Shown: positions 46,216 through 55,474 of the stretch, piece after piece
How the letters are laid out: each line of letters begins with the position of its first letter
How positions within the stretch are numbered: position 1 is the first letter of the stretch
Assembly: GCF_019375555.1 (NCBI RefSeq)
Contig: NZ_JAHXDN010000001.1
Span: 221,001-285,000 of the forward strand
DNA: 64,000 bases
Reading direction: 5' to 3'
From: Roseobacter insulae
GTDB taxonomy: Bacteria; Pseudomonadota; Alphaproteobacteria; Rhodobacterales; Rhodobacteraceae
Made by a program: the position numbers and the translations under genes
The notes under the pieces: generated by a model
The model's input: only the letters and a program-made list of their open reading frames with translations
Told to the model about the DNA's origin: nothing
Databases searched by the model: none

Positions 46216-46481
46216 GCGATCCCACCGACATTCCAGGCTTTACCGCCCCTGTGCATCGCGCACTCACCGAACCGATCCTGCTCGGTGGCGCTCCGCGCAC
46301 CATCGCGATCGCGAACGGGACGATCGCCGCCGCTGTTGGTCTGGGCTTGCGCCTTTGGCTTGTCGGGCTCGTTCTTTGGGCCATCGGCCACATGCTCGCG
46401 GTCTATGCTGCCAAGCATGACGCGCAGATCGCAGACGTTGCGCGCCGCCACCTCCGTTATCCGACCTGGATGGGGGTGTGA
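46212..46481 (+). CDS. trbD: TrbD (VirB3-like)
   Basis: The 89-residue protein starts at ATG 46212, overlapping trbC. It has GFTAPVHRALTEPILLGGAP, characteristic of TrbD/VirB3, then two closely spaced membrane helices. It is an inner-membrane channel component working with TrbE. Confidence 0.92.
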   Translation: MSDPTDIPGFTAPVHRALTEPILLGGAPRTIAIANGTIAAAVGLGLRLWLVGLVLWAIGHMLAVYAAKHDAQIADVARRHLRYPTWMGV

Positions 46482-46485
46482 GGAG

Positions 46486-48984
46486 ATGATGCGCCTCGCC
46501 GAATATCGCTCAAAGGCCGCGCTGCTGTCGGATTTCCTGCCCTGGGCCGCGCTGATTGCTGACGGCGTCATCCTCAACAAGGATGGCAGCTTCCAGCGGA
46601 CGGCAGCCTTCCGGGGACCGGACCTCGACTCCGCGACACCATCGGAATTGGTCTCGACCGCGGCCCGCCTCAACAGCGCGCTGCGACGCCTGGGGTCGGG
46701 TTGGGCCGTGTTCGTCGAAGCACAACGCATCCCGGCACGCGAGTATCCGCTCTCGGAATTTCCCGATCCGGTTTCGGCGCTGGTCGATGCCGAGCGGCGC
46801 GCGCAATTCGAGGAAGCATCCTCCCACTATGAGAGCCGCTATTTCCTGACATTGACCTGGATGCCGCCGGCGGACGATACGAGCCGCGCCAGCGGATGGC
46901 TGTTCGAAGACGGGCCGAGCAAGGTCGCGAATCCGCGCGAGCATCTCGCCGCGTTCCGGTCCCGCAGCGATCGGCTGCTCGACCTCTTCGAAGGTTTCAT
47001 GCCGGAAGCAGCATGGCTCTCCGATGAAGAGACGTTGAGCTATCTGCATTCGACCATCTCGACGCGCAGGCAAGCCGTCCGTGTGCCCGAGACGCCGATG
47101 CATCTCGACGCCTATCTCGCCGATGAACCCTTGGTCGCGGGCCTCGCGCCGCGCTTGGGCGACGCCCATATACGCACGCTCTCCATCGTCGGCTTTCCGA
47201 CATCGACCTGGCCGGGCCTGCTCGACGAACTCAACGCGCAGGCCTTCGAGTATCGCTGGGCGACACGCGCCATCTGCCTCGACAAGACAGACGCGACCAA
47301 ACTCTTCACCCGCATCCGCCGTCAGTGGTTCGCCAAGCGTAAATCGGTCGCGGCGATCCTGAAAGAGGTGATGACCAACGAAGCCTCGACGCTTCTGGAT
47401 TCCGACGCCGACAACAAGGCGCTCGATGCCGATGAAGCCTTGCAGGAACTTGGAAGCGACATCGTCGGCGCGGCCTATGTCACCGCGACGATCACAGTGT
47501 GGGACGCAGACGAACGCGCGGCGGACGCCAAGATCAAGCTCGCCGAGAAGGTGGTGCAGGGCCGCGACTTCACTTGCATCCCCGAAACGCTGAACGCCAT
47601 CGATGCCTGGCTCGGATCGCTGCCTGGCCATCTCTATGCCAATGTCCGGCAACCGCCGATCTCGACGCTCAATCTCGCACATATGATCCCGATCTCGGCG
47701 GTCTGGGCCGGACCCGCGCGGAACGACCATCTGGACGGCCCGCCACTTTTCTACGCCGAGACCCAAGGCGCGACGCCGTTCCGGTTCTCGACCCATGTAG
47801 GCGATGTCGGTCATATCCTAATGGTCGGCCCGACCGGCGCAGGTAAATCCGTGCTGCTCGCGCTCATGGCGCTGCAATTCCGGCGCTACGAGAACGCGCA
47901 GATCTTCGCCTTCGATTTCGGCGGCTCGATCCGCTGCGCGACGATGGCTTGCGGCGGGGATTGGGAAGATCTCGGCCTCGCCCTGTCCGACGAAGACGAC
48001 GCAGTCCAACTGCAACCGCTCGCGCGGATCGACGACCCAGCGGAACGCAGCTGGGCGCAGGATTGGCTCGCCGGGCTTTTGGCCCGCGAAGGGGTGGCGA
48101 TCGATCCAGTGGCGCGGGATCATCTCTGGTCGGCTCTGACCTCGCTCGCGTCGGCCCCGATCGAGGAGCGCACGCTGACCGGGCTTTCGGTCATCCTGCA
48201 ATCGAACGACCTCAAACGCGCACTCACGCCGTTCTGCCTCGGCGGTCCATTTGGGCGGCTGCTCGACGCGGAAAGCGAGGCGCTCGGCACGGCCGACTTC
48301 CAGGCCTTCGAGACGGAAGGGCTGATCGGCTCCGCAGCTGCGCCCGCCGTTCTTGCTTACCTCTTCCATCGGATCGAAGCCCGGCTCGATGGACGCCCCA
48401 GCCTGATCATCGTCGATGAGGGCTGGCTCGCGCTCGATGACGCGACCTTCGGCTCGCAGCTGCGCGAATGGTTGAAGACGCTCCGCAAGAAGAACGCCAG
48501 CGTCATCTTCGCCACCCAATCGCTTGCCGATATCGACGGCTCCGACATCGCGCCCGCCATCGTCGAGAGCTGCCCGACCCGCATCTTCCTGCCAAACGAA
48601 CGCGCCTTCGAGCCGCAAATCGCGGTGACCTACCGCAGCTTCGGCCTCAACGACCGGCAGATCGAGATCGTCGCGCGTGCGACGCCCAAGCGTGACTATT
48701 ACTGCCAATCGCGCCGCGGCAACCGACTCTTCGCGCTCGGCTTGGGCGATGTCGCGCTCGCCTTCACGGCGGCGTCTTCCAAAGCCGATCACGCCGCCAT
48801 CGACGCGATCCTCGAAGAACACGGGAGGAACGGCTTCGTAGCCGCCTGGCTCGCCCGCCGCGATCTCGGTTGGGCGACCGAATTGCTCGGTCCCTCCGAT
48901 GCCGTGATCGAGGCCACCCCATCCCCCACCCCAGAAGCCAACGACCACAAGGAGACAACTGATGTTCAAGACCAAGACACGTAA
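46486..48984 (+). CDS. trbE: TrbE conjugal transfer ATPase (VirB4-like)
   Basis: From ATG 46486 (GAGGAG site) the product has 832 residues with the CagE/TrbE/VirB fold. Walker A GPTGAGKSV lies near residue 447 and Walker B LIIVDEGWLALDD near residue 645. It energises pilus assembly and channel function. The open frame extends upstream through trbD in another frame and is not used. It overlaps trbJ by 23 nt. Confidence 0.96.
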   Translation: MMRLAEYRSKAALLSDFLPWAALIADGVILNKDGSFQRTAAFRGPDLDSATPSELVSTAARLNSALRRLGSGWAVFVEAQRIPAREYPLSEFPDPVSALVDAERRAQFEEASSHYESRYFLTLTWMPPADDTSRASGWLFEDGPSKVANPREHLAAFRSRSDRLLDLFEGFMPEAAWLSDEETLSYLHSTISTRRQAVRVPETPMHLDAYLADEPLVAGLAPRLGDAHIRTLSIVGFPTSTWPGLLDELNAQAFEYRWATRAICLDKTDATKLFTRIRRQWFAKRKSVAAILKEVMTNEASTLLDSDADNKALDADEALQELGSDIVGAAYVTATITVWDADERAADAKIKLAEKVVQGRDFTCIPETLNAIDAWLGSLPGHLYANVRQPPISTLNLAHMIPISAVWAGPARNDHLDGPPLFYAETQGATPFRFSTHVGDVGHILMVGPTGAGKSVLLALMALQFRRYENAQIFAFDFGGSIRCATMACGGDWEDLGLALSDEDDAVQLQPLARIDDPAERSWAQDWLAGLLAREGVAIDPVARDHLWSALTSLASAPIEERTLTGLSVILQSNDLKRALTPFCLGGPFGRLLDAESEALGTADFQAFETEGLIGSAAAPAVLAYLFHRIEARLDGRPSLIIVDEGWLALDDATFGSQLREWLKTLRKKNASVIFATQSLADIDGSDIAPAIVESCPTRIFLPNERAFEPQIAVTYRSFGLNDRQIEIVARATPKRDYYCQSRRGNRLFALGLGDVALAFTAASSKADHAAIDAILEEHGRNGFVAAWLARRDLGWATELLGPSDAVIEATPSPTPEANDHKETTDVQDQDT

Positions 48985-49741
48985 ACTGGCAGGACGCGCC
49001 GCCGCGGCCCTGTTGCTGTCGAGCGCGGTCGCGATGACCCCCGCGACCGCGCCGCCCGCCCACGCCTTCTTCGGCGGCGGCTTCGGCGGGATCGTCTACG
49101 ACCCGACGAACCATGCCGAAAACCTGCTGACTGCCGCGCGAACGCTGGAGCAGATCAACAACCAGATCGCCCAACTCCAGAACGAGGCGCAGATGCTGGT
49201 CAACCAGGCGCGCAATCTCGCGAGCTTGCCTTACTCCTCACTGTCTCGCCTTCAGTCTTCGGTGCAGCAGACCCAGCAACTTCTGGGCCAGGCGCAGCGC
49301 ATCGCCCATGATGTCGCTACGATCGACGAGGCGTTCACGCAGGATTACGGCGCAGCCGCCGCGCGGGGCGACTTCGACGACATGATCGCGGGCGCGCAGG
49401 ATCGCTGGCGCACCTCCGTTGCCGGGTTCGAAGACGCGTTGAAGGTGCAGGCGGGCGTCGTCGGCAATATCGAAACCGCGCGGGCCGAGATGCAGGCCCT
49501 CGTCGGCCGCAGCCAGGCCGCGACAGGGGCCCTGCAGGCCACCCAAGCCGGCAATCAGCTCCTCGCGCTGCAAAGCCAGCAGATTTCCGACCTGACCGCG
49601 GCCATCGCGGCGCAGAACCGGGCGCAATCGCTCGAGGCAGCACGGCTTGCCTCGGCCGAGGCGCAGGCCCGTGAGAACCTCACCCGCTTCCTCGACTACG
49701 GTTCCGGCTACGAGCCGACCACCGTGCGGATGTTCCGGTAG
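48962..49741 (+). CDS. trbJ: TrbJ (VirB5-like)
   Basis: The 259-residue protein has a Sec signal peptide (cleavage near AHA-FF, about residue 35), then a long Gln/Ala-rich helical region (IAQLQNEAQMLVNQARNLAS and repeats) typical of TrbJ. It is a periplasmic pilus-tip or mating-pair factor. It overlaps the end of trbE and precedes the small trbK-like gene. Confidence 0.93.
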   Translation: MFKTKTRKLAGRAAAALLLSSAVAMTPATAPPAHAFFGGGFGGIVYDPTNHAENLLTAARTLEQINNQIAQLQNEAQMLVNQARNLASLPYSSLSRLQSSVQQTQQLLGQAQRIAHDVATIDEAFTQDYGAAAARGDFDDMIAGAQDRWRTSVAGFEDALKVQAGVVGNIETARAEMQALVGRSQAATGALQATQAGNQLLALQSQQISDLTAAIAAQNRAQSLEAARLASAEAQARENLTRFLDYGSGYEPTTVRMFR

Positions 49742-49747
49742 ACCGCG

Positions 49748-50026
49748 ATGAAGCTGACCGCCGAGACCACGCTGAAAGGGATCGCTATCGCCATGGGCGC
49801 GATCGCCGCGCTCATGGCGGCGATGGAACTCCAGCGCGCCCTTGAAGAGGAGCGTGCGGTCGAACCGGCGACGATGGTTTCGGACGATCCGCTGCGCGAG
49901 ACCTTGCAGCGCTGCCGCTCGCTCACTTCGGAAGCGCTCGAAGCCGACACCGAGTGTCAGGCCGCGTGGGAGGGGAACCGCCGCCGGTTTTTCGGCACGC
50001 CCGCCAACGATCAGAACACGGAGTAG
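49748..50026 (+). CDS. Putative entry-exclusion protein, TrbK-alt type
   Basis: The 92-residue protein has one N-terminal membrane segment and a small periplasmic domain with a Cys pair (LQRCRSL and DTECQAAW), ending in RRRFFG. This is the TrbK-alt pattern found between trbJ and trbL in alphaproteobacteria. It likely prevents redundant transfer between cells carrying the same element. Confidence 0.8.
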   Translation: MKLTAETTLKGIAIAMGAIAALMAAMELQRALEEERAVEPATMVSDDPLRETLQRCRSLTSEALEADTECQAAWEGNRRRFFGTPANDQNTE

Positions 50027-50029
50027 GGC

Positions 50030-51319
50030 ATGGACGGTGTCGGTGTCATCGATCGGTTTCTGGAGGTCTTCACGACCTATATCGACAGTGGGTTCGGGCT
50101 GCTCGGCGGGGACGTCGCTTTCCTCGCGACCACGCTCATCGTCATCGACGTCACGTTGGCCGCACTCTTCTGGGCCTGGGGCGCGGACGACGACATCATC
50201 GGTCGCCTCGTCAAGAAGACGCTCTTTGTGGGCATCTTTGCCTATATCATCGGTAATTGGAACACGCTCGCCCGCATCGTCTTCGAAAGCTTCGCGGGGC
50301 TGGGGCTGGTCGCCACCGGCGGCGCCATCGGTGCGGGTGAGCTTTTGCAGCCCGGACGCATCGCCGCCGTCGGGCTCGAAGCCGGGCAGCCGATCCTGGA
50401 ATCCATCGCCGAGCTGATGGGCTTCGTCTCCTTCTTCGAAAACTTCATCCAGATCTCGATCCTGCTCTTCGCCTGGATCGTGGTCCTGCTCTCTTTCTTC
50501 ATTCTCGCGATCCAGCTCTTCGTGACCCTGATCGAGTTCAAGCTCGCTACGCTGGCGGGCTTCATCCTCGTGCCCTTCGGGCTCTTCAACAAGACCGCCT
50601 TCATGGCCGAGCGCGTGCTCGGGCTCGTCATATCGTCTGGCGTCAAGGTGCTCGTGCTCGCCGTGATCGTCGGCATCGGCTCGACGATCTTCGGAGAGTT
50701 CACCGCCGGGTTCACGGGCGAGCCCACCATCGAGGACGCGATGGCGGTCGTACTCGCGGCCTTGTCGCTCCTCGCGCTCGGCATATTCGGCCCGGGCATC
50801 GCTAATGGCATCGTCTCGGGCGGACCGCAGCTCGGTGCAGGCGCGGCGGTTGGTGCTGGCCTCGCAGCAGGCGGCGTGGTCGCAGGCGGCCTCGCGGGCG
50901 CGAAGATGGCCGGGGCCGCCGGTGGAGCCGCCCTGCGCGGTGGTTCCGCCGTCGCTGGTGGCGCCTCGACCGCCTTCAAGATCGGCGCGGCTTCGGGGAT
51001 GTCGACCGCCGGGAAGGCTGCGAGCGGCATGGCCGCGGTCGGCCAGGCCGGAATCAACACAGCAGTGAGCCCCATCAAGCGCGCCGTCGGCGACAGCTAC
51101 CGCTCGGGCTCGCGCGCTGCGTTCGAAGCCACCGGCGGCAAGTTCAGCAATTCACCATCGTCCATGCCCACGCCTGCGAATGACGGACCGCCCGCCTGGG
51201 CGCGCCGCATGAAACGCCAGCAGAGCTTGCAACACGGCACCGCCGTCGCCGCACACGCCATCCGCTCCGGCGATGGCGGCGGCGCGGGCACGGCCATTAG
51301 CCTTTCGGAGAGATCATGA
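50030..51319 (+). CDS. trbL: TrbL (VirB6-like polytopic channel protein)
   Basis: The 429-residue protein has about six membrane helices in residues 20-260, followed by a Gly/Ala-rich tail (about 265-340) and a polar C-terminus, as in TrbL of P-type conjugation systems. It forms part of the inner-membrane DNA conduit. It overlaps trbF by 4 nt. Confidence 0.94.
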   Translation: MDGVGVIDRFLEVFTTYIDSGFGLLGGDVAFLATTLIVIDVTLAALFWAWGADDDIIGRLVKKTLFVGIFAYIIGNWNTLARIVFESFAGLGLVATGGAIGAGELLQPGRIAAVGLEAGQPILESIAELMGFVSFFENFIQISILLFAWIVVLLSFFILAIQLFVTLIEFKLATLAGFILVPFGLFNKTAFMAERVLGLVISSGVKVLVLAVIVGIGSTIFGEFTAGFTGEPTIEDAMAVVLAALSLLALGIFGPGIANGIVSGGPQLGAGAAVGAGLAAGGVVAGGLAGAKMAGAAGGAALRGGSAVAGGASTAFKIGAASGMSTAGKAASGMAAVGQAGINTAVSPIKRAVGDSYRSGSRAAFEATGGKFSNSPSSMPTPANDGPPAWARRMKRQQSLQHGTAVAAHAIRSGDGGGAGTAISLSERS

Positions 51320-52002
51320 GATTCAAACGACCCAGCGTGCGATACGCCAAGACCCCGGAACCGTTGACCCCCTATCAAAAGGCCGCGCAGGTCTGGGACG
51401 AGCGCATGGGCTCGGCTCGCGTCCAGGCGCGAAACTGGCGCCTCATGGCCATCGGATGCCTTGCCACCACGGCGACCTTCGGGCTCGCGCTGGTCTGGCA
51501 GTCCACTCAAGGCACAATCGTGCCCTACGTGGTCGAGGTCGACCGGCTCGGTGCCGCCCAGGCCGTTGCTCCGGCAACTGCCAACTACCGCCCCACCGAT
51601 CCGCAGATCGCCTTCCACCTTGCGCGCTTCATCGAGAACGTCCGTCAGGTTCCCGCCGATCCGATCGTGCTCCGAGAGAACTGGCTGCGTGCTTACGACT
51701 TTACCACTGATCGCGGATCGGTCGCGCTCAACGACTTCGCGCGCGAGAACGATCCCTTCGCCCGTGTCGGCGAGGTCCAGGTCACAGCCGAAATCTCCAG
51801 CGTCATCCGGGCTTCCGACAACAGCTTCCGCGTCGCCTGGAGCGAACGCCGCTACGTCAACGGCCAGCTCGCCGTCACCGAACGCTGGACCGGCATCCTC
51901 AGCGTCGTCGTCCAACCACCCCGCGATGCCGACCGCCTGCGCAAGAACCCCCTCGGCGTCTTCGTCCACGCCATCAACTGGTCAAGGGAGTCTACCCAAT
52001 GA
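51316..52002 (+). CDS. trbF: TrbF (VirB8-like)
   Basis: The 228-residue protein has one membrane anchor (about 40-62) and a periplasmic VirB8 domain (NTF2-like) with ERWTGILSVVVQPPRDADRL near the C-terminus, typical for TrbF. It is an assembly scaffold of the channel. ATGA overlaps connect it to trbL and trbG. Confidence 0.94.
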   Translation: MRFKRPSVRYAKTPEPLTPYQKAAQVWDERMGSARVQARNWRLMAIGCLATTATFGLALVWQSTQGTIVPYVVEVDRLGAAQAVAPATANYRPTDPQIAFHLARFIENVRQVPADPIVLRENWLRAYDFTTDRGSVALNDFARENDPFARVGEVQVTAEISSVIRASDNSFRVAWSERRYVNGQLAVTERWTGILSVVVQPPRDADRLRKNPLGVFVHAINWSRESTQ

Positions 52003-53042
52003 CAGACTGCGTCTGGGCGTTCTGGCGCCTCACTCCAACCGTAGTCGCTGCTGCATCGCTGAGTGCCTGCGCGACCTTCAAACCAACCGAGATCAGCTAT
52101 GACGATCCGGTCGCCGCGACGCTGGTCGCCGAACCTGCGCGTCCCGTCCGGATCGTGGAGACCCCTGAGCCCTTGCCTTTGCCAGGCCAGCTCATGCGGG
52201 TCGATGCCGACGATCGCCCGGCAGAAGCGGCGGAGCCGACCGAGCGGGTGACCAACGCCAATGCCGCCGCCCGGATCGAACCGGTCCGCGACGGCTTCAT
52301 CAACGCCGTCCAGCTCTATCCCTACAGCTCCGGGGCGCTCTATCAGGTCTACACCTCTCCCGGCCAGGTCACGGACATCGCGCTACAGGCAGGCGAGAGC
52401 CTTGTCGGCTCCGGCCCGATCGCAGCAGGCGACACGGCGCGCTGGATCATCGGGGATACGGAAAGCGGCGCTGGTGGCAACCGTCGCATCCATGTGCTCG
52501 TGAAGCCGACCCGGCCCGATCTTGTCACCAATCTCGTCATCAATACCGACCGGCGGACCTATCACCTTGAACTGCGCGCCACACCGCAGGCCTACATGGC
52601 CTCGGTCTCGTGGCAATATCCTGAGGACGAGCTTATCGCACTTCGCCGTCAGAATGATCGCGCGGAGGCCGGCCTTCCCATAGGGCGCAATGTCGATCTC
52701 GACGATCTCAATTTTCGCTACCGGATCACCGGCGATCGCGCGCCCTGGCGGCCGCGCCGCGCATTCGATGACGGGCGTCAGGTCTTCATCGAATTTCCGC
52801 GCGGGATCGGCCAGGGTGAGATGCCACCGCTCTTCGTGATCGGACCGGAAGGCGACGGTCAACTCGTCAATTACCGCATCCGGCGCAACTACATGATCGT
52901 CGACAGGCTCTTCGCTGCCGCGGAACTGCGCCTCGGCGATCGCCAGCGCGTCGTTCGGATCGTGCGGACCGACGGCGTGCGCCGGAGTGCGCAGCGGGAG
53001 GAGCGTGTAGTCTCCGCGTGGCGCCAGGACGGTGACCGGTGA
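51999..53042 (+). CDS. trbG: TrbG (VirB9-like)
   Basis: The 347-residue protein begins with a lipoprotein-like signal (SLSACATF) and has the VirB9/CagX domain (ALYQVYTSPGQVTDIALQAG, TYHLELRATPQAYMASVSW, PLFVIGPEGDGQLVNYR). It forms the outer-membrane core ring with TrbI. Start and stop overlap neighbours by 4 nt. Confidence 0.94.
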   Translation: MTDCVWAFWRLTPTVVAAASLSACATFKPTEISYDDPVAATLVAEPARPVRIVETPEPLPLPGQLMRVDADDRPAEAAEPTERVTNANAAARIEPVRDGFINAVQLYPYSSGALYQVYTSPGQVTDIALQAGESLVGSGPIAAGDTARWIIGDTESGAGGNRRIHVLVKPTRPDLVTNLVINTDRRTYHLELRATPQAYMASVSWQYPEDELIALRRQNDRAEAGLPIGRNVDLDDLNFRYRITGDRAPWRPRRAFDDGRQVFIEFPRGIGQGEMPPLFVIGPEGDGQLVNYRIRRNYMIVDRLFAAAELRLGDRQRVVRIVRTDGVRRSAQREERVVSAWRQDGDR

Positions 53043-54271
53043 GCGACATGAGTGATCGTGAAGCAGACCGGAATGAGGATGGCGGCGAAACCGCACCGCG
53101 GTCCGAGGAAGAGATCGCGAAGGAGCTGCGGCTACGCCCGGACCCACCGCGCGTGATGAGACTATCGCGTAGAGCGATCACGGTCATTACCGTGGCGGGC
53201 GGGCTGGGGATCGGTGCAATCCTGATCGTCGCGCTTCAAGGCCCAGATCGGGGGGACGGGCCTTCGGAGCTTTTCTCCACCGAGCGTGTGCAGGAGGCGG
53301 AGGGCCTATCGCGACTGCCAAGAGACTATGGATCGATCCCGCAGCTTGGGCCGCCGCTGCCGGGCGAGCTGGGTCGTCCAGTCTTGTCCGCCCAGCGGCG
53401 CGGTGAGGCAGTGCCGGTGGTGCCCGCCACTGGACCCGCCGTCGATCCGGTCGAACAGCTGCGGCTCCGGGAGGCAGAGGCCGCACGGCTCGCAACGCTC
53501 TTTGCCGATGCGCAGACCACCGGTGCTGCGGCCACCTCTCAACCGGCAAGGCCAGGGCCGCCGCAAGCTTCGGGATTACAGGGGCTCTTTCCGACCGCAA
53601 CGGGAGCGACGGACCGACCCGATGCTGTCGATCGACGTGAAGCTTTTCTAAACAGAGAGGTCGATCGTCGCACGACGGCGACAGACCGCCTGCATCCGCC
53701 GGCAAGCCCCTACATCCTGCAGGCTGGGTCCGTGATCGAGGCCGCACTGCTCACTGGTTTGCGGTCCGATCTGCCGGGCCAAATCAGCGCCCAGGTTACC
53801 GCCAATGTCTATGACAGCCCGACCGGACAGTTCCTCCTTATCCCGCAAGGAGCGCGGCTCCTCGGAGAATATGACAGCCGTGTCGCGACAGGCCAGCGCC
53901 GCCTCCTGCTCGCCTGGACCCGGCTCATTCTGCCGGATGGGCACTCGATCGTCCTAGAACGCGAACCCGGTACGGATGGGGCAGGTTATGCGGGTCTCGA
54001 AGATGGCGTCGACAATCATTGGGGATCAGTCTTTCTCGCCGCAGGTCTGGCTACGATTCTCAATATCGGTCTCGAAAGCGGTGAAGACGATGGCGACGAG
54101 ATCGCCGAGGCCATCCGCGACGGCACTCAGGACACCATCGGACGCGCAGGCGAAACCATCGTCCAACGCCAACTCGGTATCCCACCGACACTCACGATCC
54201 GTCCGGGATTTCCGGTGCGTGTGATGGTCACGCGCGATCTGGTTCTCGAGCCACAAGGAGCCGCCCAATGA
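53039..54271 (+). CDS. trbI: TrbI (VirB10-like)
   Basis: The 410-residue protein has a cytoplasmic N-terminus, a membrane anchor (about 42-62), a Pro-rich periplasmic linker and a VirB10 domain (about 215-405) with ANVYDSPTGQFLLIPQGARL and FPVRVMVTRDLVL. It spans both membranes and gates the channel. GTG 53039 overlaps the trbG stop; ATG 53048 is an alternative start. Confidence 0.95.
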   Translation: MSDMSDREADRNEDGGETAPRSEEEIAKELRLRPDPPRVMRLSRRAITVITVAGGLGIGAILIVALQGPDRGDGPSELFSTERVQEAEGLSRLPRDYGSIPQLGPPLPGELGRPVLSAQRRGEAVPVVPATGPAVDPVEQLRLREAEAARLATLFADAQTTGAAATSQPARPGPPQASGLQGLFPTATGATDRPDAVDRREAFLNREVDRRTTATDRLHPPASPYILQAGSVIEAALLTGLRSDLPGQISAQVTANVYDSPTGQFLLIPQGARLLGEYDSRVATGQRRLLLAWTRLILPDGHSIVLEREPGTDGAGYAGLEDGVDNHWGSVFLAAGLATILNIGLESGEDDGDEIAEAIRDGTQDTIGRAGETIVQRQLGIPPTLTIRPGFPVRVMVTRDLVLEPQGAAQ

Positions 54272-54513
54272 CAAAGCTGAAACTCGGCAATATCCGGGAC
54301 GACAAGCCTGTGAAGCTGACCATAGAACTGCCCGCGCAGGTTCACCGCGACCTGACCGCTTATGCTGAGATCCTCAAGGTTGAAAACGGCGAGAGATTGG
54401 AGCCCGCTAAGCTGGTCGCGCCGATGCTAGAGCGCTTCATGAAGACAGACCGCGGGTTTGCCAAACTCAGGAAAGAGCACCGTTCCGTTTCGCCTCGATC
54501 CGCGCAAGACTGA
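54268..54513 (+). CDS. DUF2274 protein
   Basis: The 81-residue protein (MTKLKLGNIRDDKPVKLTIE, RDLTAYAEILK) matches DUF2274, which closes the trb operon in many alphaproteobacterial ICEs. It resembles a small RHH-like DNA-binding or accessory protein; function unknown. Its last 47 nt overlap the convergent LysR gene, so the end of the operon may be a junction between element backbone and cargo. Confidence 0.85.
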   Translation: MTKLKLGNIRDDKPVKLTIELPAQVHRDLTAYAEILKVENGERLEPAKLVAPMLERFMKTDRGFAKLRKEHRSVSPRSAQD

Positions 54514-55423
54514 TAAAGCGACGGAGAGCAGGATTGTCGTTCTCGGGGCGCCATATGACCGACGTTGGCACGGCTTCATCTTGTCCGCCTATCGGGATGA
54601 ACGAAACACCGGGGATGGTTGCGCCAAGTCTTCGTTCCATCACTACTGTGACGCCAAGACCCAGGCTCACAAGTGACAGAAGGGTCTCATGCTCCGCTCG
54701 ATGTCTTTTGATGTGCGGAAGTACTCTTTGATCCGCTGTCCGTTGAAGAATTAGGTCTGCAACCTGCGTTCCCGAGCAGCTTGAGCTCACCAAAAATGGC
54801 TGCGCGCTTATCTCGTCCCAATTTATGGTCTCTCGACCGGAAAGAGAACTGTCCCTCGCAACTGCCAAGTACGGCCGTTCCCTCGAAATGAGTAGGCCAT
54901 CGCCATTTTCGGGCGTTGGGGCTTCTGACAAAATCACGACGTCGAGCCGCCGGTGACTGAGTAGGGTCAGCAATTCGCTTTGATTTGTTTCCGTAACGCC
55001 GACCTCAATTCCGCGATGGCGCTCGGTGAACTCGGCAAACAGACTCAGAATCGGACCACGTGAGAACGAAGATGTCATTCCGATGCAAAGATGCCCATTT
55101 CCTGCAACGCCTGCCGTGCGGGCCGATGCGATCGCATAGTCGATATCATGCAAGACCGCCCGGACACGGCTCGTAAAGTTGCTACCGGCTGGGGTTAGCC
55201 GAGCTCCAGTAGGCGAGCGCTCAAACAGCGAGACACCAAGGTGATCTTCTAGGCGTTGGACGCGTCGGCTGACAGCCGACTGACCTTGGGATAGACGCTG
55301 TGCCGCGCCCCTAAAGCTTCCCGTCTCGGCCACGGCGAGGATAACAATGAAGTCGCGATAGCCGAAGCCATCTCCGATCCCGAAAACATCCTGACGCCCT
55401 GTAAGGTTTGCTCCTTGTGTCAT
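54467..55423 (-). CDS. LysR-family transcriptional regulator
   Basis: The 318-residue protein has a LysR winged helix (about 22-82; TGSFRGAAQRLSQGQSAVSRRVQRLE) and an effector domain. It is convergent with the trb operon and overlaps DUF2274 by 47 nt. The SDR gene upstream lies in the same direction with a 51-nt gap. It may control that gene or a distant set. Confidence 0.9.
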   Translation of the reverse strand: MTQGANLTGRQDVFGIGDGFGYRDFIVILAVAETGSFRGAAQRLSQGQSAVSRRVQRLEDHLGVSLFERSPTGARLTPAGSNFTSRVRAVLHDIDYAIASARTAGVAGNGHLCIGMTSSFSRGPILSLFAEFTERHRGIEVGVTETNQSELLTLLSHRRLDVVILSEAPTPENGDGLLISRERPYLAVARDSSLSGRETINWDEISAQPFLVSSSCSGTQVADLILQRTADQRVLPHIKRHRAEHETLLSLVSLGLGVTVVMERRLGATIPGVSFIPIGGQDEAVPTSVIWRPENDNPALRRFISLARIEAKRNGALS

Positions 55424-55474
55424 GGCAAGCGTGACTTTCTGGGCCGCGCACTGCGTCCGCAGCGCGACCCTGAT

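Noticed and set aside
46510..48975. Long minus-strand open frames opposite trbE (434 and 385 codons)
   Set aside because: They mirror the codon structure of trbE, a clear VirB4-type gene, and have no start signals.
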